From NCBI RefSeq assembly GCF_003070885.1, contig NZ_CP028913.1:558001-622000 (forward strand): a DNA stretch of 64,000 nt, read 5' to 3'. Origin of the DNA: Agromyces badenianii. Lineage in GTDB: Bacteria; Actinomycetota; Actinomycetes; Actinomycetales; Microbacteriaceae. Below are positions 17,739 to 26,727 of this stretch, one piece after another (the stretch's first letter is position 1; each line of letters starts with the position of its first letter). Under the pieces are notes generated by a model that had not been told where the DNA came from, made no database searches, and worked only from the letters and a program-made list of their open reading frames with translations. A program made the position numbers and the translations under genes.

Positions 17739-18710
17739 ATGAACGACGCACTCGCCACTTTCGCACTCGCCGACGGTCCCGGATCCGTGACCGGGGCGCC
17801 CGACCTGCCTGCCGGGTTCACCGACACCTTCACGAGTCGCTACGTCGACGCAGATGGCATTCGACTGCACGCCGTCATCGGCGGCGAAGGACCCGCCCTG
17901 CTCCTCGTGCACGGCTGGCCCGAGACCTGGTACGCCTGGCGCCTGCTGATGCCCGCCCTGGCGAAGGACTTCACGGTCATCGCCGTCGACCAGCGCGGCA
18001 TCGGGCTCTCGGACAAGCCGGAGTCGGGCTACGACGCCGGCACGCTCGCCGCAGACCTGGTCGGCCTCATGGACGAACTCGGACACGAGCGGTTCGCGGT
18101 CGTCGGCCACGACACCGGCTTCGCGATCGGCTACGCGCTGGCCTCCGACCACCCCGAGCGCGTGAGCCGGCTGGTGCTCGCCGAGATCCCGGGCGCACCC
18201 GGCACGACGCCGGCTCCGCCGCTGTTCGTGCCCGCGCAGGTGAACAACACGCTGTGGCACATCCCGTTCAACCGCGTCGAGGGGCTGCCCGAGCAGCTCA
18301 TCGCCGGCCGCGAAGACGTCTACTTCGGCTACGAGTTCGCCATCCAGGGCGGCGGAGTGCCCGCGGATGCCATCGAGTACTACGTCGGGCTGCTCGCGAA
18401 CCCGGAATCGCTGACCGGCAGCCTCGGCTTCTATCGCGCGTTCGACGCGACGGTCGCGCAGAACATGGAGCGCGCCGGACGCAAGCTGCGGATGCCGGTG
18501 CTCGCCGTGGGCGGCGAGCGGAGCTACGGCGACCACGTCGCCGACGGGGTCCGCGTCGTCGCCGACGACGTCGAGGGCATCGTGATCGCGGGCGCCGGCC
18601 ACTGGCTCGCAGAGGAGGCCCCGGAGCTTCTCCTCGAGGCCCTCGACCGGTTTCTCGCGCCCGACCGCGGCGCGGCCGAGACGGTGTCGCTCGAGGCATC
18701 CGTTCGCTGA
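17739..18710 (+). CDS. Alpha/beta hydrolase, epoxide hydrolase/dehalogenase-like
   Basis: A 323-residue protein. After a 35-residue leader the fold starts with LLLVHGWPETWYAW (the HGxP oxyanion motif). The nucleophile elbow is VVGHDTGFAIGYAL, with Asp as nucleophile as in epoxide hydrolases and haloacid/haloalkane dehalogenases rather than Ser. The catalytic His is in GAGHWLAEEAP. A GGAG site lies 10 bp before the ATG. It is followed after 81 bp by an MFS transporter on the same strand, so detoxification plus export is plausible. Confidence 0.87.
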   Translation: MNDALATFALADGPGSVTGAPDLPAGFTDTFTSRYVDADGIRLHAVIGGEGPALLLVHGWPETWYAWRLLMPALAKDFTVIAVDQRGIGLSDKPESGYDAGTLAADLVGLMDELGHERFAVVGHDTGFAIGYALASDHPERVSRLVLAEIPGAPGTTPAPPLFVPAQVNNTLWHIPFNRVEGLPEQLIAGREDVYFGYEFAIQGGGVPADAIEYYVGLLANPESLTGSLGFYRAFDATVAQNMERAGRKLRMPVLAVGGERSYGDHVADGVRVVADDVEGIVIAGAGHWLAEEAPELLLEALDRFLAPDRGAAETVSLEASVR

Positions 18711-18791
18711 TCGCATTCATGCCGCCCGCCGTGCCGATGGACTCTCGAGCCCACGCGGCACGGCGAGCGGCCTCGTCTTGAAAGGACGACG

Positions 18792-20003
18792 ATGAACCGA
18801 ACCCTCCCGATGCCGGTCGCTCACGCACTGGCGGCCTTCATCATCGGACTCGGCCTCTTCGCCGCGGTGACGCCGTCGCCGCTGTACCAGGCGTACAGCA
18901 CGGCGTGGCAGTTCTCACCGCTGACGCTGACCCTCGTCTACGCGACATACGCGGTCGGCGTGCTGGCGACCCTGCTCCTCGCGGGCTCGATCTCCGACCG
19001 CGTCGGTCGCCGGCCGGTGCTGCTCGTGGCCCTGGCCGGGCTCATGGCGTCGACGGTGCTCTTCGTCTTCGCGTCATCCGTCACCTCGCTCTTCGTCGCC
19101 AGGGGGCTGCAGGGGCTGGCGACGGGCGCGGCGATCAGCGCTGCGGGCGCAGCACTGCTCGATCTGCATCCACGTCGGGACCCGGGCAGTGCCGGACTCT
19201 CGAACGCCGTGGCCAGCAGCGCCGGCATCGCACTGGGCGTGCTCATCGCTTCGGTGCTCGTGCAGTTCGGCTGGCTGCCGCTGGCGCTGCCGTACCTCGT
19301 ACAGCTCGCCCTGCTTCTGATCGCGTTCGCCGGCGTCATCTGGATGCCGGAGCCCGTCACGCGCGAGCGCGGCATCCGCTGGCGCGTCCAGACGCCTCGG
19401 GTGCCGGCGGCGGTTCGCGGGCCGTTCCTCCTCGCCGCCCTCACGGTGATCTCCTCGTGGTCGCTCGGCGGCCTGTTCTTCAGCCTCGGCCCGGCGCTCG
19501 GGGCGGCGCTCCTCGACTCGTCGAGCGCCGTGCTCTCTGGCCTCGGCATCGTCGCGCTCGCGGCATCGGCGACACTCTCGCAGCTCGTGCTGCGGCGCAC
19601 CGCCACGTGGCTCGGCGCGCTCGTGGGTTCGGCGGCCCTAGCGGTCGGCGTGGCGCTCATCGTGGTCGCGACCGCGGCCGACTCGGGCGCGATCTTCCTG
19701 GTCGGCTCGGTCGTCAGTGGCGTCGGGTTCGGCATCGGCTTCCTCAGCGGCCTTCGAGCTCTCGTGGGCGCGATCCCGGCCGAGCACCGGGCGTCGGTGA
19801 TGTCCGCGTATTACACCGTCGCGTACCTCGCCCTCTCGCTGCCGGCCGTGCTCGCCGGGCTCAGCGTCGGCCCGCTGGGGCTCGAGCGAACCTTCGAGGT
19901 ATTCGGCGCCGTCGTGGTGCTCGTCGCACTCGCGACCGTCGTCGTGGCCTGGCGGGCGAGGCCGGTGCCCGTGGCGCTGACGGGAGCGACGACGGAGACG
20001 TGA
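18792..20003 (+). CDS. Major facilitator superfamily transporter
   Basis: A 403-residue protein with twelve hydrophobic segments. The MFS loop 2-3 motif is ISDRVGRRPVLLV, and ARGLQGLATGAAISAAGAALLD matches the motif of drug/sugar MFS transporters in helices 4-5. A GAAAGGA site precedes the ATG. It is probably co-transcribed with the preceding hydrolase and may be an exporter; the substrate is unknown. Confidence 0.88.
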   Translation: MNRTLPMPVAHALAAFIIGLGLFAAVTPSPLYQAYSTAWQFSPLTLTLVYATYAVGVLATLLLAGSISDRVGRRPVLLVALAGLMASTVLFVFASSVTSLFVARGLQGLATGAAISAAGAALLDLHPRRDPGSAGLSNAVASSAGIALGVLIASVLVQFGWLPLALPYLVQLALLLIAFAGVIWMPEPVTRERGIRWRVQTPRVPAAVRGPFLLAALTVISSWSLGGLFFSLGPALGAALLDSSSAVLSGLGIVALAASATLSQLVLRRTATWLGALVGSAALAVGVALIVVATAADSGAIFLVGSVVSGVGFGIGFLSGLRALVGAIPAEHRASVMSAYYTVAYLALSLPAVLAGLSVGPLGLERTFEVFGAVVVLVALATVVVAWRARPVPVALTGATTET

Positions 20004-20046
20004 CCCGGGCTCAGCGGGGCCGTGTGCGTCGCGCTGCCCGATGGGG

Positions 20047-21210
20047 TCACCCCGTGCGGTTCCCCATGCCGGCCGGTCGGGTGATGCCGCGGCGAAGGGT
20101 CGACAGGGCGGCGATGACGAGGCAGAGCAGGGCCGTCACGGCGAAGGTGCCTGAGGCGGCCGGATCGCCGGTGATCTGGAGCACTGCTGCCGGCACGACG
20201 CTTCCGCCGATGACGCCGAAGGTGACGAGCAGGCCCGCCGCGCCCGCCGAGTCATCGGTGTCGAGGCGGTCGAGTGCGACGCCGACCACGAGCGCGTAGA
20301 TCGGGGCGAGTGCGACGACGGCGAGGGCGACCGCGGCGAGCCCGAGCCCGGGCGCGGCCGGAACGAGGAGGGCGGCGAGGCCCAGCAGACCGGCGGCCGA
20401 CAACAACGCGATCAGGAGGGCGCGCTGCGGCGTGACCCCGTACTGCTGCAGTGCGGCGGAGGCGAAGCGGCCGACGGCCATGAGCCCCCAGAACACGGAG
20501 GTGCCGAGCGCGGCCGCCGCGGCATCGAGCTGCAGCAGCTCGGCCGGGATCACGGCCGACCAGCCCGCGAACACGGACTCGACACCGACGTAGAGCGGGA
20601 GCGCGACCGCGAGCGGCAACAGCACGATCGCGGTGGCGCGGCGGATCCTGGGCGGATGTCGCGGCGGCGGCGGAGCGGGGGTGCCGCGAGCGCCCGCCAC
20701 CAGGCCCGCGACGGCGACGAGCTGCACCGCCGCCACGAGGGACAGTACGAGCGCCGGCCGATCGAGGCCGGCCGCGACGGCGACGAGGAGCGGCGTCAGG
20801 GCTGCCGCGACGGCGACCGTGCCGGTGAGCGCGGTGAGCACGGTGGCGGTCGAGGTGGTCGAGGCGATCTTCGACGCGACGCTCGCCGACGACTCGGTGA
20901 GACCGAGGCCGGCGCCCGCGATGGCCGCGAAGACGATGAAGGCCGTGGCGGTTCCCGCGAAGGCGGCACCGGCGAGCGCGAGCGCCTGCAGGAGGCATCC
21001 GATCGCCGTCAGGTGCAGCGGGCGCAGGCGTCGCAGGCCCGGCTCCGAAGCGAGCAGGCCGACGAACGCACCGCCGAAGAGGGCCGGCACCGCGGCGACG
21101 ACGGATGCCCCGATCGCCTGTTCGATGGCCGGAAGCACGGAGGGGATCACGGCGGCGGTCGCGCCGAGCCCGGCGAACGCCGCGCCGAGCCCTCGGATCG
21201 CCGGCGTCAC
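20047..21210 (-). CDS. Major facilitator superfamily protein
   Basis: A 387-residue protein with about twelve transmembrane segments, strongly Ala/Gly/Leu/Val-rich. The loop 2-3 motif is degenerate (LASEPGLRRLRPLHLTAIG) and the helix 4-5 region reads GAGLGLTESSASVASKI. The GTG start overlaps the stop of a short upstream frame (GTGA). It is convergent with the preceding MFS gene, with only 43 bp between the stops. The substrate is unknown. Confidence 0.82.
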   Translation of the reverse strand: MTPAIRGLGAAFAGLGATAAVIPSVLPAIEQAIGASVVAAVPALFGGAFVGLLASEPGLRRLRPLHLTAIGCLLQALALAGAAFAGTATAFIVFAAIAGAGLGLTESSASVASKIASTTSTATVLTALTGTVAVAAALTPLLVAVAAGLDRPALVLSLVAAVQLVAVAGLVAGARGTPAPPPPRHPPRIRRATAIVLLPLAVALPLYVGVESVFAGWSAVIPAELLQLDAAAAALGTSVFWGLMAVGRFASAALQQYGVTPQRALLIALLSAAGLLGLAALLVPAAPGLGLAAVALAVVALAPIYALVVGVALDRLDTDDSAGAAGLLVTFGVIGGSVVPAAVLQITGDPAASGTFAVTALLCLVIAALSTLRRGITRPAGMGNRTG

Positions 21211-21335
21211 GAGCGGTGCACGCGGAGGCGATGGACGGTGGCGTCGGCGACCGCCTCCACGGACTGGTCGCAGCCGGCCCGCGCGATGCCGATGACGACG
21301 TGGTCGACGATCGTGAGGGCCGCCGGTGCGGGCAT
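21207..21335 (-). CDS. Possible 42-residue upstream frame coupled to the MFS gene
   Basis: ATG at 21335 opens a frame of 42 codons (MPAPAALTIVDHVVIGIARA ...) whose TGA overlaps the GTG of the MFS gene by two bases. It has a GAGGAG site. The product has no recognisable domain. It could be a leader peptide, the remnant of a longer gene, or chance. Confidence 0.3.
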   Translation of the reverse strand: MPAPAALTIVDHVVIGIARAGCDQSVEAVADATVHRLRVHRS

Positions 21336-21410
21336 GGGCTCTCCTCGTCAGAACGCTCGATGCCCTCGGGAGGGCGCGTCAGACCACCATAGGAGACGCT
21401 CAGCGACACG

Positions 21411-21437
21411 CCTAGCTCCTGCGTGGCAGGAGCTAGG
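21411..21437 (-). terminator. Hairpin terminator downstream of quinone reductase
   Basis: A perfect 12-bp inverted repeat (CCTAGCTCCTGC and its complement) encloses a 3-base loop. It lies 86 bases past the stop of the quinone reductase gene and before the short frame leading to the MFS gene, so it separates the two transcription units. Confidence 0.7.
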
Positions 21438-21522
21438 CGAGTCGAGACCCGCGCGCGTCAGTCGTCGGACATCGTGCGGCGACCGAGGGGTCGTCGTCTG
21501 AGAGCCGCGCGGGTGCCGTCCG

Positions 21523-22458
21523 TCACACCCCGGCCGGCGTGAGGACGACCTTGCCGCGCAGGGCACCCGCCTCGCCCAGGGCGTGCACTCGTGCGAGGTC
21601 CTTCAGGTCGTAGCGGGCGCTCACGTCGACATGCAGTTCCCCAGCATCGACCAGCTTCGCGAGTCGAGCGAGCTGGGCCGCGTCGCTCCGCGCGAAGATG
21701 CTCGTCATGCGGATCTCGGCGCCCGCAGCGGGCACGCCCGGTGTCGTGGTCGAGACGAACGCACCGCCCGGCTTGACGAGCCCGACGAGCGCGGCCGTCT
21801 CATCGGGTGTCGTTCGCACGAGATTCACGACCGCGTCGACCGGCCCGGTCACCGCGTCGACCACGGAGACCGCGGTGTAGTCGATCACCTCGGCCGCACC
21901 GTGTGCGATGACGGCGTCGCGGCTGCGCGGTCCGGCCGTGGCGATCACGGTCGCCCCGGCTCGTGCGGCGAGCTGCACGACGAAGGCGCCGACCCCGCCG
22001 CCCGCGCCGTTCACGAGCACCGACTGGCCGCGGCGAACCCCCGCCTGCTCGACGGCCTGCAACGCGGTGAGCCCGCTCGACGCCAGCGCCGCGGCATCCG
22101 GAAGGGGAATGGAGCGGGGAGCCGGGGCGAGCAGCTCGGCCGGCACGGTGACGTACTCGGCCGCCGCGCCCGGCGCGGTCATCGGCAGGAACGCGATGAC
22201 GTGCTGACCGATCAGTTCGTCGCGGACACCCGGGCCGACGTCGATGACGGTGCCGCTGAGGTCGATGCCGGGCGTGTGCGGCAGCTCGATCGGGAACGCG
22301 TCGGCGAGGAAACCGGCGCGGAGGGTCGCGTCGACCTGGTTGAACGTGGTGCCCGCGACTTTCACGAGGGCCTCGCCTGGGCCCGCGACGGGGCGGGGGA
22401 CGTCGACGCTCTCGAGCACGGTCGGGTCGCCGTAGGTGGTGTAGTTGATGGCGCGCAT
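21523..22458 (-). CDS. Zinc-type alcohol dehydrogenase-like quinone oxidoreductase
   Basis: A 311-residue MDR-superfamily protein. It has the GroES-like N-terminal domain (MRAINYTTYGDPTVLESVDV, FNQVDATLRAGFL) and a Rossmann domain with VLVNGAGGGVGAFVVQLAA as the NADPH site. The catalytic zinc ligands of alcohol dehydrogenases are absent, so it fits the zeta-crystallin/QOR branch that reduces quinones or enones. It lies 64 bp downstream of the Old-Yellow-Enzyme gene on the same strand. The spacer contains short direct repeats of a GGTTCGT-like word. It is probably part of the MarR-regulated unit. Confidence 0.9.
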   Translation of the reverse strand: MRAINYTTYGDPTVLESVDVPRPVAGPGEALVKVAGTTFNQVDATLRAGFLADAFPIELPHTPGIDLSGTVIDVGPGVRDELIGQHVIAFLPMTAPGAAAEYVTVPAELLAPAPRSIPLPDAAALASSGLTALQAVEQAGVRRGQSVLVNGAGGGVGAFVVQLAARAGATVIATAGPRSRDAVIAHGAAEVIDYTAVSVVDAVTGPVDAVVNLVRTTPDETAALVGLVKPGGAFVSTTTPGVPAAGAEIRMTSIFARSDAAQLARLAKLVDAGELHVDVSARYDLKDLARVHALGEAGALRGKVVLTPAGV

Positions 22459-22522
22459 GATGCGGTTCCTTTCGTCGGGGTGGTTCGTTGGGATGGTTCG
22501 TCGGGATGTTTCGGCGGGGTGG

Positions 22523-23605
22523 TCAGGCTGCGAGGCGCGGGTAGTCGGTGTATCCGCGCTCCCCGCCGCCGTAGAGGGTGGTCGGGTCGGGCTCGTTCAT
22601 CGACGCCCCGGCCCGGATGCGGGCGGGGAGGTCGGGGTTCGCGAGCGCGAGTGCACCGACGCTCACGACGTCGGCGAGTCCATCGCGCACGTCCTGCGCG
22701 CGGCGTTCGATGTCGGCGCCGGCCCGGTTGAGCACGAGCCCGCCCGTCCAGCGATCGCGGATGCTGCGGAGCAGTGCCTCATCGCCGAGATGCACGACGT
22801 GCAGGTAGGCGAGCCCGAGCGGTGCGAGCGCGTCGACGAGTGCGCCGTAGACCTCGGCGACGTCGTCTTCGACGATGTCGCCGAGCGGGCTGCCGGGGCT
22901 GATCCGGTAGCCGACACGGTCGGCGCCGATCTCCTCGGCGACCGCCGTCACGACCTCGACCGGGAAGCGGATGCGGCCGGCGATGTCGCCGCCGTAGCCG
23001 TCGGTGCGGCGGTTGGCGTTGCTGCTCACGAACTGCTGCAGGAGATAGCCGTTCGCGCCGTGGATCTCGACGCCGTCGGCACCCGCATCGACGGCGAGGC
23101 GTGCGGCGCGACGGAAGTCGGCGATCGTCTGCTCGATGTCGGACTCGGTCATCTCGCGCGGCACCGGCATCGGCTGGGGTCCGGTCGCTGTGAACATGTC
23201 ACCCGCGGCGGCGATCGCCGAGGGTGCGAGCGGAGCGCGGCCGTGCGGCGTGTTGGCGGGGTGGGCGACGCGGCCGACGTGCATGAGCTGGATGACGAGC
23301 GTCGAGCCGGCCTGGTGCACCGCCTCGGCGACCCCACGCCACGCCTCGGCCTGCGCCTCGCTGTGGATGCCGGGTGTCGCGAGGTAGCCCTGCCCGTCCT
23401 CCGACGGCTGGGTGCCCTCGGTGATGAGCATGGCGAGCGACCCGCGCTGGGCGTAGTAGCTCTGCGTGAGACCGGTCACGAGTCCGTCGGCCGTGGCCCG
23501 GCTTCGGGTCATCGGCGCCATCGCGAGGCGGTGAACGAGCGGGATGCCTCCGAGCCGTGCGGGTGCCCAGAGCACTTGCGTGGTCTCGGTGTCTGCGTGG
23601 GTCAT
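22523..23605 (-). CDS. NADH:flavin oxidoreductase, Old Yellow Enzyme family (ene-reductase)
   Basis: A 360-residue TIM-barrel flavoenzyme. Key segments are HRLAMAPMTRSRA near residue 25, LITEGTQPSEDGQGYLATPG near 62-80, VIQLMHVGRVAHP near 105, GVEIHGANGYLLQQF near 180 with the active-site His-x-x-Asn pair, and RTDGYGGDIAGRIRFP near 200. It reduces activated C=C bonds or nitro compounds with NAD(P)H and FMN. It is divergent from a MarR gene whose palindromic sites lie in the 98-bp intergenic region. Confidence 0.92.
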   Translation of the reverse strand: MTHADTETTQVLWAPARLGGIPLVHRLAMAPMTRSRATADGLVTGLTQSYYAQRGSLAMLITEGTQPSEDGQGYLATPGIHSEAQAEAWRGVAEAVHQAGSTLVIQLMHVGRVAHPANTPHGRAPLAPSAIAAAGDMFTATGPQPMPVPREMTESDIEQTIADFRRAARLAVDAGADGVEIHGANGYLLQQFVSSNANRRTDGYGGDIAGRIRFPVEVVTAVAEEIGADRVGYRISPGSPLGDIVEDDVAEVYGALVDALAPLGLAYLHVVHLGDEALLRSIRDRWTGGLVLNRAGADIERRAQDVRDGLADVVSVGALALANPDLPARIRAGASMNEPDPTTLYGGGERGYTDYPRLAA

Positions 23606-23613
23606 GTTACTCC

Positions 23614-23680
23614 TTCGAATTCGAACTACTTGCTACGAATTCGAAACGACGACGCTCGGTGCTTTATTTCCAATTCGAAT
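23614..23680. promoter_or_regulatory. MarR operator cluster (TTCGAATTCGAA sites)
   Basis: The 98-bp divergent region is A/T-rich and holds three related palindromes: TTCGAATTCGAA at 23614-23625 (perfect 12 bp), CGAATTCG with one-sided extension at 23636-23643, and ATTCGAAT at 23673-23680. Symmetric sites of this kind between a MarR gene and its target are the usual arrangement, so the cluster probably represses both genes until an electrophile or oxidant is present. Confidence 0.7.
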
Positions 23681-23703
23681 GAATTTCTTCATAGGATCTG
23701 GAT

Positions 23704-24210
23704 ATGTCCGACTCCGTCGTCCCGCCGACACTGCCTCCCGAGTTCGGCGTCTACTTCTCGCTCCTCGAGGTGAGCGCCCTCGTGCAGCACGGCGTGGCGC
23801 GACAGTTGCGCGACGAGGGCGGCCTGAGCTTCACGCAGTTCCAGATTCTCGCGATCCTCGGCGAGCACGCGTCGCGGCAGAGCACGATGACCGCGCTCGC
23901 CGACCGGCTGGTGCACAGTCGCAGCGGCCTGACCTATCAGGTGGGCCGGCTCGAAGAGGCCGGCCTCGTGGTGCGTGAGCCGTCATCCGACGACGAGCGA
24001 AGTGTCAACGTGACGCTCACCCCGCTGGGCGCCGCGCTGCTCGAACGCGTGCTTCCCGGGCACGTCGAGGTCGTTCGGGAGGTGCTGGTCGATGCGCTGG
24101 AGCCGTCGGACCGCGAGGAACTCACCCGATTGCTCGGGCGCGTCGCCGCGTTCATGCGGGCACGGCCGCCGCGCTCCGCGCGTCGCGCAGGCGGGAGCGC
24201 TCAAGGCTGA
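23704..24210 (+). CDS. MarR family transcriptional regulator
   Basis: A 168-residue protein. The winged helix spans about residues 45-110: FTQFQILAILGEH, MTALADRLVHSRSGLTYQVGRLEEAGLV, and the wing REPSSDDERSVNVTLTPLG. It is divergent from the ene-reductase/quinone-reductase pair. No cysteine is seen in the protein, so a thiol switch is unlikely and a small-molecule ligand more probable. Confidence 0.9.
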   Translation: MSDSVVPPTLPPEFGVYFSLLEVSALVQHGVARQLRDEGGLSFTQFQILAILGEHASRQSTMTALADRLVHSRSGLTYQVGRLEEAGLVVREPSSDDERSVNVTLTPLGAALLERVLPGHVEVVREVLVDALEPSDREELTRLLGRVAAFMRARPPRSARRAGGSAQG

Positions 24211-24216
24211 GGAGCC

Positions 24217-24639
24217 TCAGTCCTCGGGCTCGAAGAAGAGCGCCTGCAGTTCGCCGGGCCAGTCGGTGGCGCGCCGGGTTCGTGCATCGACGTGGGCCAC
24301 GACCATGAGGCACGTGGAGACCGTCGTGCCCGCGGCATCCCTCATCAGGCACTCGATCATCGCGTCGGGGCCGCGGAATTCGCGCACGAACGAGGTGATC
24401 GACACCTCCTGGTCGGCGCTCACCGGTCTGATGAAGTCGATCTCCATGCGCCGCACCCACGTCATGAAGCCCAGCGTGCCGAGGGTGGGCAGATCCCAGC
24501 CGGCGTACTTCGCGAGGGCTTCCATGCGGTGGTCGGTGAAGTACCTGGCGTAGTTGCCGGTGCTCACGTGCTGGAACGGATCGAGCTCTGAGAACGCGAT
24601 GCGGTGCGTCGTCCGGTAGACGACCGGTGTGCTCGTCAT
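24217..24639 (-). CDS. Hotdog-fold acyl-CoA thioesterase
   Basis: A 140-residue protein of the 4-hydroxybenzoyl-CoA thioesterase/YbgC type. The catalytic Asp lies in IAFSELDPFQHVSTGNYARYF (H/F-x-x-x-D-x-x-x-H pattern), followed by WVRRMEIDFIRPVSADQEVSI. The start is the ATG with GAGGAG 7 bases upstream rather than one six codons earlier. It probably hydrolyses a medium- or aryl-CoA thioester in the cytoplasm. Its stop lies six bases beyond the stop of the convergent MarR gene. Confidence 0.85.
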   Translation of the reverse strand: MTSTPVVYRTTHRIAFSELDPFQHVSTGNYARYFTDHRMEALAKYAGWDLPTLGTLGFMTWVRRMEIDFIRPVSADQEVSITSFVREFRGPDAMIECLMRDAAGTTVSTCLMVVAHVDARTRRATDWPGELQALFFEPED

Positions 24640-24699
24640 CGTGGCTCCTCGATGCATTCTGCTCGGTGTGCAGTGCCGCTGATCGGCGCGATCGTCGAC

Positions 24700-25104
24700 T
24701 CAGACGGCCCGCATGCGGTTGTTGCGCTTCTCGTGGGTGAGCTCGGCGAGGCCGAGCGCCTCGAGCAGCGGCGGCAGGTACATCCCGAAGCGGCCCCGGT
24801 ACCCCTTGCGCAGCCCGTACCAACCGCCGACCGGGTTCGCGGCGTCGCGGCCCCACGCCTCGACCGTGCCGGGCTGCGCCGGCTTCTGCTCGTCTGCGGC
24901 GCCGAGGTCGACCCAGTCGCCCTGCGCGCGCAGCCACTCGTGCAGCTCGTCGATGGCGCTGAGGTGGTACTTCAGCGTCGTCGATCCGACCTGGCACACG
25001 AGCGCCGGGGGATCAGCCGACTCGTCGCGGTACATCGTGTAGGCGCTCGTGCCGGGCGCCGTGGTCAGCTGCCACGGGTCGTCGGCGGTTCCGGTGCCGG
25101 TCAT
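24700..25104 (-). CDS. Conserved hypothetical protein
   Basis: A 134-residue soluble protein. It begins MTGTGTADDPWQLTTAPGTS, has a mid-part LVCQVGSTTLKYHLSAIDELHEWL and a C-terminal GGWYGLRKGYRGRFGMYLPP. The pattern (short strands, then helix, then Gly/Tyr-rich motif) looks like a small actinobacterial family of unknown function, which I cannot name with confidence. It lies 60 bp downstream-of-start from the thioesterase on the same strand. Confidence 0.7.
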   Translation of the reverse strand: MTGTGTADDPWQLTTAPGTSAYTMYRDESADPPALVCQVGSTTLKYHLSAIDELHEWLRAQGDWVDLGAADEQKPAQPGTVEAWGRDAANPVGGWYGLRKGYRGRFGMYLPPLLEALGLAELTHEKRNNRMRAV

Positions 25105-25209
25105 GGCGTTCCTCCAGTCGAGACGGTCGCTCGAGGTCGATGCTACGCCGGTCTCGGCGGTGCCACGGGGCGCGTTCAGTGCGCACCCGCAAGGCTGCGC
25201 GCCGACGGC

Positions 25210-26727
25210 TCACTCCGGGCGGTTGCCGGCCTCGCCGTTGATCGTGAACGGGGTCGTGACGCCCTCGTACATGACGTGGGCGACGAGCCCGTCGACCGCA
25301 TGGGGGAGGGTGTGGCAGTGGTCGCTCCAGATGCCGGGGTTGTCGGCGACGAATGCGATGTCGTAGGCCTCGCCCGGGCGCACGTCGAGCGAGTCGACGA
25401 CCCAGGGGCTGCCGGATGCCGCGACGCCGTCTCGTGACAGCACGACGACGTGGTGGCCGTGCAGGTGCATGGGATGCACGTCGCCCGAGTCGTTGCGCAG
25501 GTGCATCACGACGACATCGCCCTCGGCCACGTCGAACATCGGCACGTCGGGGAACATGCGGCCGTTGATGGTCCAGAAGTTGCCCGGGCGGCCGTCGATG
25601 ACGCCGAAGCGGCGGGCGATGACGTAGTCGTAGGAGCGGTCGGGGGCGGCGGCGTCGAAGGCGAGCGGCGTCGGGGTGCCGTACGCGAGCAGGTCGAGGG
25701 TCTTCGGCGGTTGCGACACGGGCGGGGCGGATGCCTCGGGCGCCGAGGGGTCGCCGATCAGCATGCTGCGGGCGCCGCCCACGTGCAGCCGCACCGCACC
25801 GCGGGTCGGCGCCTGCACCGCGACATCCGCCCGCCCGCCCGCGGGGATGAGCACGCGCTGCCCGTCGACCTCGCCCGGTTCGTGCACCTCGTGCCCGTCG
25901 ACGGCCACGACGCGGAACGGGGTGGCCGACCACACCGATGCGGTGCCCTGGTCGGTGTTGATCACGCGCACCCGCACCGTGGCGCCGGGCGGTGCGTCGA
26001 CGCGCTCGTCGGCGACCCGGCCGTTGAGGGTGTGCTGCCCGCCGTAGACGTGCAGCAGTGCGGTGGCGTCGAGCTCCACGGCATCCGCGGGTTCGGTCGA
26101 GGCGGGCTCGACCACGATCGCGCCGAGCAGGCCGCGTTCGACCTGCACGTGCGACACCTGGTGCGAGTGGTACCAGTACGTGCCGGCATCCGTCGCCTCG
26201 AACCGGTAGACGTGGCGTCCGCCGACCGGCACGGCGTCCTGCGTGATGCCCGCGACGCCGTCGGCGGCATTCGGCACGTCGATGCCGTGCCAGTGCAGCG
26301 TCGCGCCATCGGTCACCGACTCGTTCGCGAACTCGACCTCGATGAGATCGCCCTGCCGCGCGCGGATCTCGGGACCGGGCGACACGCCGTTCACGGTGTA
26401 GCCCTCGATCGATCGCCCGCCCGGCACCTCGACGGTGCCCTGCCGGGCGACGAGTTCGACCCGCACGTCGGCGGGGCGTTCGGGGTCGGCGGTGAGCGAG
26501 GTCACGCTCGCGTCGCCGGTCGTGCCGGCGGTTCCGGATGCCTCGGCCGCGCCGGGCCCGTTCGCGCCGTGCTCGCCGTGGCTCATGGCATCGTGCCCGC
26601 CGCCCATCGTCATGACCGAGTACTCGCCGAGCAGCGTGGAATTCCAGGCGAGCGCGCCGGCGCCGAGCGCGGTCGTGACCGCGACGCCGACGACGGCGCA
26701 CCGCAGGAGCTCACGCCGAGACGGCAT
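25210..26727 (-). CDS. Multicopper oxidase, Tat-exported
   Basis: A 505-residue protein. The N-terminus MPSRRELLRCAVVGVAVTTA is a twin-arginine-type signal, followed by a His/Met-rich stretch (GGGHDAMSHGEHG). The four copper motifs are present: HWHG (about 160), WYHSHQ (about 200), HPMHLHGHH (about 425) and HCHTLPHAVDGL (about 475). In the last motif the axial type-1 copper position is Leu instead of Met, a feature of high-potential laccases. It oxidises phenols, metals or similar outside the cell. It overlaps the preceding membrane-protein gene by 17 bp. Confidence 0.93.
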   Translation of the reverse strand: MPSRRELLRCAVVGVAVTTALGAGALAWNSTLLGEYSVMTMGGGHDAMSHGEHGANGPGAAEASGTAGTTGDASVTSLTADPERPADVRVELVARQGTVEVPGGRSIEGYTVNGVSPGPEIRARQGDLIEVEFANESVTDGATLHWHGIDVPNAADGVAGITQDAVPVGGRHVYRFEATDAGTYWYHSHQVSHVQVERGLLGAIVVEPASTEPADAVELDATALLHVYGGQHTLNGRVADERVDAPPGATVRVRVINTDQGTASVWSATPFRVVAVDGHEVHEPGEVDGQRVLIPAGGRADVAVQAPTRGAVRLHVGGARSMLIGDPSAPEASAPPVSQPPKTLDLLAYGTPTPLAFDAAAPDRSYDYVIARRFGVIDGRPGNFWTINGRMFPDVPMFDVAEGDVVVMHLRNDSGDVHPMHLHGHHVVVLSRDGVAASGSPWVVDSLDVRPGEAYDIAFVADNPGIWSDHCHTLPHAVDGLVAHVMYEGVTTPFTINGEAGNRPE

